Assembly: GCA_943789335.1 (NCBI GenBank)
Contig: CALSTS010000004.1
Location: forward strand, 145,933-209,932
Source: an uncultured Pseudomonadales bacterium
GTDB taxonomy: Bacteria; Pseudomonadota; Gammaproteobacteria; Pseudomonadales; Pseudohongiellaceae
DNA length: 64,000 nucleotides
Reading direction: 5' to 3'
The notes under the pieces are model-generated. The model had not been told where the DNA came from, did no database searches, and saw only the letters and a program-made list of their open reading frames with translations. The position numbers and the translations under genes were made by a program. Shown in pieces: positions 55,975-64,000 of this stretch (position 1 is the stretch's first letter; the number at the start of each line of letters is the position of its first letter).

Positions 55975-56883
55975 TCACCTTTCTTCCCCGCCAAGTAAAG
56001 ACCGGTCAAAAAAACTTAACACCCTATTCTCAAATTCTTCCGGCAACTGAGTGTCAAAGGCGGCATGATCAACGCCTTCTACTTGCCAAAGCTCTTTTGG
56101 TTGAGCCGCAGCGGCAAATAGTAATTCCCCGCTGTCTGAAGATATCGCAATATCTGAAATGCTGTGTAAGATTAAAATCGGCCTGGGGCTAATATTGCCT
56201 ATCCACTTAGTAGCATCAATATTATCAATATCTCCTTCAATTTCCTGCTCTGCCCAAAACCCAATTAAGGATGCAAAAGGAAATGCTGGAAGGTCTGTGA
56301 AATATATTACGCTGGTGTTTATGGTGTCTCGCATTGATGAGAACGCACTATGAGCAACAACTGCTTTGATATCTTCATTTGCAGCAGCATATTGTATTAT
56401 CAGTGAAGCCCCGAGCGAATTCCCAAGCATACCGATACTTGCAATTCCTTCCTGTTCTTGTAAAAAATTCACCCACGCATCAAGATCTGGCATTTCCTTT
56501 AGACCAAACGCTATTAACTCACCTTCGTTAACATCATGCGCCCTGATGGATGACACTAAAACACCATAGCCTTTATTTGCCAAGATTGCGGCTTCTTCTA
56601 AAAGCTCTTCTCTATCTGATTTAAAGCCATGCTGGAGAATTATCCCGGCTCCGTTTTCTGAGGGGATATACCAGGCATGAATAGTATTGCCGTCGGTGGA
56701 TTGAACGCTTACATCACGATATTGCAAAGAGAAATCGGCTGGCGTTTTGCTCAGAAGATTGCGCTCGTGCAAAGGATGATAAACCAGGCTTAATGCTTGA
56801 TTTCTTGCGACAAGAGATAACGCCGCTGCTAAAAGCAAAAACACGACAGCAATGATGATGCTAATTTTTGCCGGCGCTTTCAT
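55975..56883 (-). CDS. Alpha/beta hydrolase, membrane-anchored
   Basis: A 302-residue protein with an N-terminal membrane anchor (KISIIIAVVFLLLAAALSLV). The hydrolase fold shows the oxyanion region IILQHGFKSDRE, the nucleophile elbow IGMLGNSLGASLIIQYA (Ser), the acid LILHSISDIAI (Asp) and the His in VEGVDHAAFD. Closest in style to BAAT/FrsA or acyl-peptide-type lipases of unknown substrate. It is the third gene of a leftward unit after glmS (8-base gap), so it may follow glmU-glmS transcription. Confidence 0.82.
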   Translation of the reverse strand: MKAPAKISIIIAVVFLLLAAALSLVARNQALSLVYHPLHERNLLSKTPADFSLQYRDVSVQSTDGNTIHAWYIPSENGAGIILQHGFKSDREELLEEAAILANKGYGVLVSSIRAHDVNEGELIAFGLKEMPDLDAWVNFLQEQEGIASIGMLGNSLGASLIIQYAAANEDIKAVVAHSAFSSMRDTINTSVIYFTDLPAFPFASLIGFWAEQEIEGDIDNIDATKWIGNISPRPILILHSISDIAISSDSGELLFAAAAQPKELWQVEGVDHAAFDTQLPEEFENRVLSFFDRSLLGGEER

Positions 56884-56891
56884 AGCAACAG

Positions 56892-58727
56892 CTATTCAAC
56901 CGTTACAGATTTCGCCAAATTTCTTGGCTGATCAACATCGGTTCCTTTTATAACTGCCACATGATATGAAAGAAGCTGCAAAGGAATGGTATATATAATG
57001 GGGCTTAAAAAATCACTGCAGTGCGGAATATCAATCACGGTCGTTGCTGGGTCATTTGAAAAACCAGCATCTGCATCCGCAAACACATAGAGTCGACCAC
57101 CTCTAGCACTAACCTCTTGTAAATTAGATTTTAATTTTTCCAACAGCTCATCATTTGGCGCGATAGCTATCACGGGCATTTCATTATCGACTAATGCTAA
57201 CGGTCCATGCTTGAGTTCTCCCGCTGGATACGCTTCGGCATGAATATAAGAAATTTCTTTTAGCTTAAGCGCCCCCTCCTTTGCTACAGGATATTGCACT
57301 CCTCTACCTAAAAAAAGAGCATGATTTTTTTCAGCAAAGTCATGAGATATCTTAGCTATTAATCCATCAAGTTTTAGAGTTTCTTCAATAATTCCTGGCA
57401 AATGGTGTAGATCTTCAACTAAAAGAGCTTCTTCTTGCTCAGCTAGCCCTCTATGACGCGCCAAGCTAATCGCCAATAAAGATAAAATACTTAACTGCGT
57501 TGTAAATGCTTTAGTGGAAGCAACGCCAATCTCTTTTCCCGCGACGGTCATGATTGAAAGGTTTGATTCTCTGACTAAAGAACTACTAGGCACATTGCAT
57601 ATGGCTAATGTGCCCTCATAACCAGACTCCTTGGCGTACTTTAACGCCGCCAATGTATCTGCAGTTTCTCCGGACTGGGAAATAGTCACGAAAAGACAAT
57701 TCTCAGGTACCAATATATTTCTATAGCGATACTCACTGGCAATATCCACCGAACATGGCATCCGAGCAATATTTTCAAACCAAAACTTGGCTATCATTCC
57801 CGCATGATAACTAGTACCACATGCCACTATTTGGACACTTTTAGTTTTTTCAAAAATAGCCTGAGCCTCAAGTCCAAATGCTTGCTCTAGTACGTGTGTT
57901 TTACTTAACTTGCCCGCTAAAGTATTTGTTATTGCGCTTTTCTGTTCAAATATTTCTTTTAGCATAAAGTGACGGTAGTCACCTTTGACAGCGTCTTCCA
58001 TTTCATCGCGTAAGCGAACGATGTTGCGCTTCAACTCGACACCTTCATTCCAAATTGTTATTTTTTTATTAGTAACTTCTGCAATATCACCTTCTTCAAG
58101 ATATATAAACCTGTCAGTTACCTGGCCTAAGGCTGAAGGATCTGATGCAATAAAATTTTCTCCTATCCCAACTCCAATAACCAATGGGCTGCCACTGCGC
58201 GCGACAACTATTTTGTCTGGATCGTCTTTACTAATAATTGCCAGTCCATATGCGCCTTCCAATACGCTAACTACATTTTTTACCGCTTGCGTAACACCAG
58301 CGTCACTTTTATTCAGTTCAGCATGAATTAAATGGACTATTACTTCAGTATCCGTTTCAGTAATAAATTCATAGCCGTTTTTTATAAGGCCTTCTTTTAG
58401 TGAAAGATAATTTTCAATGATGCCATTATGAACAAGAGCTAAGCCATCTGAAGAGCAATGTGGGTGTGCATTAGCCTCAGAAGGCTTGCCGTGTGTTGCC
58501 CAGCGAGTGTGTGCAATTCCAAGCGTCCCTTTAGCTGAACTGTGCGCAACAGCTTCTTCAAGGGCGGCTACTTTGCCAAGCTTTTTTATACAGTTGATTC
58601 GTCCTTTTTTCTTATCAAGAACCGCCATGCCTGCAGAATCATAACCGCGATATTCAAGCCGCTTTAAGCCTTCAATCAGAATATCTGAAACTGTTCTTTG
58701 CCCAATAGCGCCAACTATTCCACACAT
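56892..58727 (-). CDS. glmS: Glutamine-fructose-6-phosphate aminotransferase (isomerizing)
   Basis: Makes glucosamine-6-phosphate, the first committed step to UDP-GlcNAc for peptidoglycan and LPS. 611 residues, complete. The N-terminal Ntn glutaminase starts MCGIVGAIG (Cys2 nucleophile) with HTRWATHGKPSEANAHPH, and two SIS domains follow (VACGTSYHAGMIAKFWFEN, TISQSGETADTLAALKYAKE, ending PRNLAKSVTVE, the canonical C-terminus). It lies 26 bases after glmU in the usual order. Confidence 0.97.
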   Translation of the reverse strand: MCGIVGAIGQRTVSDILIEGLKRLEYRGYDSAGMAVLDKKKGRINCIKKLGKVAALEEAVAHSSAKGTLGIAHTRWATHGKPSEANAHPHCSSDGLALVHNGIIENYLSLKEGLIKNGYEFITETDTEVIVHLIHAELNKSDAGVTQAVKNVVSVLEGAYGLAIISKDDPDKIVVARSGSPLVIGVGIGENFIASDPSALGQVTDRFIYLEEGDIAEVTNKKITIWNEGVELKRNIVRLRDEMEDAVKGDYRHFMLKEIFEQKSAITNTLAGKLSKTHVLEQAFGLEAQAIFEKTKSVQIVACGTSYHAGMIAKFWFENIARMPCSVDIASEYRYRNILVPENCLFVTISQSGETADTLAALKYAKESGYEGTLAICNVPSSSLVRESNLSIMTVAGKEIGVASTKAFTTQLSILSLLAISLARHRGLAEQEEALLVEDLHHLPGIIEETLKLDGLIAKISHDFAEKNHALFLGRGVQYPVAKEGALKLKEISYIHAEAYPAGELKHGPLALVDNEMPVIAIAPNDELLEKLKSNLQEVSARGGRLYVFADADAGFSNDPATTVIDIPHCSDFLSPIIYTIPLQLLSYHVAVIKGTDVDQPRNLAKSVTVE

Positions 58728-58753
58728 ATTCTATCGCTCATACAATTCCCGTT

Positions 58754-60121
58754 TTACTTCTTGCTTGGACGTTTCCAACCATCAATATTATTTTGTTTAT
58801 TTCTAGTTAGGGCCAACTGGTCTGCTTTTACATCTTTTGTAATTGTCGAACCTGCACCAACTGTTGCGCCATTACCAACAATAACAGGAGCGACTAATGC
58901 TGTATTTGAGCCAATAAAAACATTGTTGCCTATTGTTGTTTTAAATTTATTAACCCCATCGTAATTGCAGGTAATGGTGCCGGCACCTATATTAACGCCC
59001 TCACCCAGCTCACTGTCTCCTACATAACTCAAATGGTTGACCTTACTCCCTTGTCCTATTATCGTTTTTTTAGTTTCAACAAAATTGCCAATTTTTGCAC
59101 AGTCTTTAAGCTCTGTACCTGGTCGTATTCTGGCAAAAGGGCCAATATTGCAATATTCGCCTATAAAAGAATCTTCGATTATCGTGTTGGGAAAAATTTC
59201 TGAGCCCTGTTTTATTGTGCAATTTTTCAATATACAATTTGCACCGATTTTTACATTTTTTTCAATTTTAACCTTTCCTTCCAAAATTACATTTATATCA
59301 ATTTTTACATCTGCAGAAATTTCCGCCTCTCCCCGCAAATCAAACCGAGATGGGTCAGAAATTTTTACACCTTTTAACATATATTCAGTAGCGCGCTCTT
59401 GTTGATATATTTTTTCTAATTCAGCCAGCTGTACCATATTATTAACACCATAGGCTTCATACTCATAAGTGCAAAAACTGGTTTTCACCTGACATTTATC
59501 TTCTAAAGCTAAACTAACAATATCCGTCAAATAAAATTCATTTTGTGAATTATTATTTTTAATTAAAGGCAGCCAATCTTTCAATTTTTTTACAGGAAAA
59601 GCCATGATGCCTGTATTAATTTCCTTTATAAGCTTTTGTCTTTCGTTTGCATCTTTTTCTTCAACTATAAACTCTATATTGTTTTCATCATCACGAATAA
59701 TTCTTCCTAAACCTTGGGGCTCTTTTACTACGCTTGTTAAAACTGCCATGGTGGACTCATTTGTAAGCGCGATAAGTTCCTCCAGACTGGCCTTTTTAGT
59801 TAGAGGCACATCTCCGTATAGAATGATGGCATAAGCGTTATCGTCTAAAAATGGTAATGCCTGTTCAAGAGCATGTGCCGTTCCTTTTTGCTCTTTTTGT
59901 AAGACAAAGTTATATCCCCCTTCAGCAAGATGAGACTCAAGATCTTCTGCCTGATGCCCAACGACTAACGTTATATTTTCGGGGTTTAAATTTTTTGCCG
60001 CGGCAATAACATGCTCTACTAGACTAAGGCCGGCCAATTCATGCAGCACTTTAGGTTTTTCAGAATACATTCTGGTGCCTTTGCCGGCAGCCAGAATAAC
60101 AACATTTAATTTAAGAGACAT
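58754..60121 (-). CDS. glmU: Bifunctional GlmU (GlcN-1-P acetyltransferase / UDP-GlcNAc pyrophosphorylase)
   Basis: Two last steps to UDP-GlcNAc. A 455-residue protein. The N-terminal uridylyltransferase has VILAAGKGTRMYSEKPKVLH and VVGHQAEDLESHL; YGDVPLT is the metal-binding Asp. The C-terminal left-handed beta-helix has hexapeptide repeats (from about 250) and HLSYVGDSELGEGVNIGAGT, then ITCNYDGVNK, with the acetyl-CoA site. Complete and ordinary in length. It precedes glmS by 26 bases; a promoter is proposed just upstream. Confidence 0.97.
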   Translation of the reverse strand: MSLKLNVVILAAGKGTRMYSEKPKVLHELAGLSLVEHVIAAAKNLNPENITLVVGHQAEDLESHLAEGGYNFVLQKEQKGTAHALEQALPFLDDNAYAIILYGDVPLTKKASLEELIALTNESTMAVLTSVVKEPQGLGRIIRDDENNIEFIVEEKDANERQKLIKEINTGIMAFPVKKLKDWLPLIKNNNSQNEFYLTDIVSLALEDKCQVKTSFCTYEYEAYGVNNMVQLAELEKIYQQERATEYMLKGVKISDPSRFDLRGEAEISADVKIDINVILEGKVKIEKNVKIGANCILKNCTIKQGSEIFPNTIIEDSFIGEYCNIGPFARIRPGTELKDCAKIGNFVETKKTIIGQGSKVNHLSYVGDSELGEGVNIGAGTITCNYDGVNKFKTTIGNNVFIGSNTALVAPVIVGNGATVGAGSTITKDVKADQLALTRNKQNNIDGWKRPSKK

Positions 60122-60243
60122 TTAGATTTTTACCCGCTATGCCGGTGATCTTGAAACTTGAATCAATGATTTTAGAGCCATCAGCATAGCAAAAAATAGT
60201 GCTGCAATCCTTATTCTTTAATCTAATTATTATAAATATCAGG

Positions 60244-60271
60244 ATTATTAATTTTTTGCATGTGAAATCAA
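60244..60271 (-). promoter_or_regulatory. Candidate sigma70 promoter of glmU-glmS
   Basis: On the minus strand TTGATT (60271-60266) and AATAAT (60249-60244) are separated by 16 bases, in the 221-base spacer between atpC and glmU. Spacing is acceptable and each hexamer has 4 or 5 matches. The spacer is AT-rich, so a chance match is possible. Confidence 0.4.
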
Positions 60272-60342
60272 AACACGCAATTATTAAAGCGCTAACTGCG
60301 TATATTGAAAATCAATAAAAGGTAACTTTTTAGAGCTAGGTT

Positions 60343-60768
60343 TTAGCCACCAAGCTTTTTGCGGAGCTGCTGAATTGTTCGAATTTGAGCTGCTGCTTCA
60401 GCTAATTGAGATGCTGCCCTTGAGTATTCAAATTCAGCATCTTGATTAGCTATTGCGGCTTCGGCTTCTTGACGCGCTTTTTCCGCAGTTGCTTCATCAA
60501 CATCACTAGCACGAATTGCAGTATCGGCTAGAATATTAACTTTCCCGGGCTGAACTTCCAAAAATCCGCCAGATACATAATAAATATCTTCATCGCCACC
60601 GGCCATAACAATTCTAACCGGTCCCGGTATCAGTGCCGTCAATAATGGCGCATGGCCTGGATAAATGCCTAAATCGCCCAAGCTTCCGGCAGCAACTAAT
60701 GATTCAACTTCGCCTGAAAAAATACTATCTTCAGCACTAGCGATATCACAATGAAAAGATGTTGCCAT
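60343..60768 (-). CDS. atpC: F1Fo ATP synthase epsilon subunit
   Basis: Rotor subunit that connects gamma to the c ring and inhibits ATP hydrolysis. A 141-residue protein: beta-sandwich [44 protein letters not shown]-like [21 protein letters not shown], then the two C-terminal helices ([35 protein letters not shown]). Last gene of the atp operon, 28 bases after atpD. Confidence 0.96.
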   Translation of the reverse strand: MATSFHCDIASAEDSIFSGEVESLVAAGSLGDLGIYPGHAPLLTALIPGPVRIVMAGGDEDIYYVSGGFLEVQPGKVNILADTAIRASDVDEATAEKARQEAEAAIANQDAEFEYSRAASQLAEAAAQIRTIQQLRKKLGG

Positions 60769-60796
60769 AATATTTCTCTAGTTACTCAAACCAAGC

Positions 60797-62242
<1,446 letters not shown>

Positions 62243-62259
62243 TTACGCTTTTATTTTTT

Positions 62260-63120
62260 CTAAACGGCTGCTGCGCCGCTAACTATTTCAGACAGCTCTT
62301 GTGTAATTGCTGCTTGTCTTGCTTTGTTATAAATAAGTTGAAGCTCATCAATAATGTCGCCAGCATTATCCGTAGCACTTTTCATCGCGATCATACGGGC
62401 TGCCTGTTCACATGCATTGTTCTCAACCACTGCTTGATAAACCTGCGACTCAATATAGCGAGTCAGTAGACCGTCCAATAATTCTTTAGCATCTGGCTCA
62501 TATAAATAATCCCAATGGTGCTTCATATCTTCATCTTCTGCCGGGTTTAATGGCAATAGCTGATGAATTGTTGGCGTCTGCGTCATGGTGTTAACAAATT
62601 CGTTGCCAACCAAAAAAAGCTTATCTATTTCGCCTGAGCCGAAACTGTCTAGCATCACTTTTACAGCTCCGACAACATCTTCGGCTGTTGGCCTATCGCC
62701 TAAGTTTCGAACAGCCGCTATAACATTGCCTCCATAACTATTAAAAAAAGCTGAGCCTTTTGAGCCAACCGTGCAAATATCAACTTCAGCGCCTTCATCA
62801 TGCCAGGCTTTCATAGACTTAATCATCGCTTTAAATAAATTAATGTTTAGCCCGCCACAAAGGCCTCGATCTGTTGATACTACGATATAGCCTATGCGCT
62901 TAACTTCACGCTCTTCCATAAAGATGTGTCTATACTCTGCCGAAGATGCTGCAATATGACTGACCACATTTCGAATATTCGTGGCATAAGGTTTGCCCAA
63001 TTGCATGCGGTCCTGCGCTTTACGCATTTTGCTCGCAGCGACCATCTCCATAGCGCTGGTGATCTTTTGAGTATTCTTAATACTCCCAATCTGGTTGCGT
63101 ATTTCTTTTCCGGCAGCCAT
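62260..63120 (-). CDS. atpG: F1Fo ATP synthase gamma subunit
   Basis: Central rotor shaft. 286 residues, complete: [36 protein letters not shown] at the N-terminal helix, [16 protein letters not shown] in the Rossmann-like part, and at the C-terminus [20 protein letters not shown] with [18 protein letters not shown]. It starts 6 bases after the atpA stop and is 65 bases before atpD. Confidence 0.97.
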   Translation of the reverse strand: MAAGKEIRNQIGSIKNTQKITSAMEMVAASKMRKAQDRMQLGKPYATNIRNVVSHIAASSAEYRHIFMEEREVKRIGYIVVSTDRGLCGGLNINLFKAMIKSMKAWHDEGAEVDICTVGSKGSAFFNSYGGNVIAAVRNLGDRPTAEDVVGAVKVMLDSFGSGEIDKLFLVGNEFVNTMTQTPTIHQLLPLNPAEDEDMKHHWDYLYEPDAKELLDGLLTRYIESQVYQAVVENNACEQAARMIAMKSATDNAGDIIDELQLIYNKARQAAITQELSEIVSGAAAV

Positions 63121-63126
63121 TAATAT

Positions 63127-64000
63127 TTACCAGGTTTGAGTTTCTATAAACTTATCTAGTGCAGCTTTGAATTTTGCTTCAATATCATCACTATAATCAC
63201 CAGTTTCATTGATTCCATTCATCAGGTCAGCATTTTCACTATTCATATAAGATAAAAGAGCAGATTCAAAATCGCCAATTTTATTGATCTCTATTTCTTT
63301 CAAATAACCTTCGTTTGCTGCATAAAGCACGACTCCCATTTCTGCTACTGACTGTGGTGAATATTGCGCCTGCTTCATCAGCTCTGTTACACGCTGACCG
63401 TGTTCTAGCTGATCACGGGTAGCATCATCAAGGTCTGAGGCAAATTGAGCGAAAGCCGCTAACTCTCGATATTGTGCTAGCGCTAGACGAATACCACCAC
63501 CTAGCTTTTTAATAATTTTAGTCTGAGCCGCACCACCTACTCGAGATACTGAAACGCCAGCATTCATAGCTGGACGAACTCCTGCATTAAACAACGAGGT
63601 TTCCAGGAATATCTGGCCATCGGTAATAGAGATTACATTGGTAGGCACGAACGCACTTACGTCTCCGGCCTGAGTTTCAATAATAGGCAATGCGGTTAGT
63701 GAGCCTGTTTGGCCCTTAACATCGCCATTTGTAATTTTTTCTACATGTTCTGCGCTTACACGAGCCGCTCTTTCAAGTAGGCGTGAATGCAAATAGAACA
63801 CATCTCCAGGATACGCTTCACGGCCTGGTGGTCGACGTAACAACAATGAAATTTGACGATATGCCCATGCCTGCTTAGTCAGGTCATCATAAATGATCAG
63901 AGCGTCCTCGCCTCTGTCTCGGTAATACTCGCCCATCGTGCAGCCAGAATATGGGAGCAATAAACTGCATCGCTGCTGGGTCTGACGCGCCTGCAGCAAC
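63127..64000 (-). CDS. atpA: F1Fo ATP synthase alpha subunit (3' part, with a frameshift near the window edge)
   Basis: The noncatalytic nucleotide-binding subunit. The last 280 or so residues are present: [34 protein letters not shown] [76 protein letters not shown]. At 63953-63955 the frame breaks: the minus strand reads GCT CCC ATA TTC, but the family needs GCT CCA TAT TCT, so one C too many is called. Upstream of the break the other frame gives [13 protein letters not shown]. An essential gene with a homopolymer lesion argues for a sequence error. Confidence 0.92.
   Translation of the reverse strand, partial: LLQARQTQQRCSLLLPYSGCTMGEYYRDRGEDALIIYDDLTKQAWAYRQISLLLRRPPGREAYPGDVFYLHSRLLERAARVSAEHVEKITNGDVKGQTGSLTALPIIETQAGDVSAFVPTNVISITDGQIFLETSLFNAGVRPAMNAGVSVSRVGGAAQTKIIKKLGGGIRLALAQYRELAAFAQFASDLDDATRDQLEHGQRVTELMKQAQYSPQSVAEMGVVLYAANEGYLKEIEINKIGDFESALLSYMNSENADLMNGINETGDYSDDIEAKFKAALDKFIETQTW

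Overview
The window reads as a chromosomal segment of a low-GC, probably marine gammaproteobacterium. The evidence is the core synteny coaBC-algC-argB-slmA-pyrE-rph-yicC-gmk-rpoZ-spoT-recG, the presence of cmoA, hexR, uvrD, ubiX and ubiA, a glmU-glmS pair beside an atpA-G-D-C cluster, and a TRAP dicarboxylate-type transporter. A relative of the SAR92/Cellvibrionales-type oligotrophs is possible, but I cannot fix the genus by eye. I see no insertion sequence, prophage, CRISPR array, tRNA or rRNA.

Layout. 1-7.1 kb: the 5' part of cmoA, then small accessory and repair genes (HIT, Lrp, leuA, YgjP-like, GFA, LysE, ABM, GNAT, tag, ATL). Most of these carry single-base frameshifts, several in homopolymers. 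The essential atpA at the right edge has the same kind of lesion, so unpolished sequence is the simplest explanation. 7.1-19 kb: an envelope-directed accessory block. A leftward operon encodes a secreted trypsin-like protease, an FHA-membrane protein and an unknown protein. A rightward operon encodes an acidic secreted peptide, an ExbB/TolQ/MotA-like channel, a probable actin/Hsp70-fold protein and two membrane-anchored vWA proteins. A PQQ-type sugar dehydrogenase lies between the arms, and two lipoproteins and an M48 protease follow. 19-23 kb: cytochrome c-like proteins flanking ubiX, rpmB-rpmG and radC. 23-34.5 kb: the conserved nucleotide, arginine and stringent-response block. 34.5-38.8 kb: a leftward two-gene sensor and c-di-GMP signalling operon with an in-frame stop in each gene. 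39-54 kb: recG, a DAACS symporter, ubiA, small conserved genes, uspA, a TRAP transporter and uvrD. 54.7-64 kb: cold-shock protein, hexR, glmS, glmU and the distal ATP synthase genes.

The most novel item is the 11.5-16.0 kb operon. Both vWA proteins start with the same 12-residue membrane motif AFLDVMSCGFGA, which matches the ion-carrying ExbD/TolR helix (FIDVM in ExbD). Next to an ExbB/MotA-like channel this suggests a 5:2-type ion-driven motor whose two rod subunits are different proteins ending in periplasmic vWA domains, with a cytoplasmic ATPase-fold protein and possibly an FHA and protease arm as partners. A second item is the rpoZ-spoT junction. The best spoT start is an AUU codon behind a strong GGAGG, and that GGAGG can pair with the loop of a hairpin that contains the rpoZ stop codon. 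A third is a well-placed FNR/Anr box and -10 element upstream of uspA.
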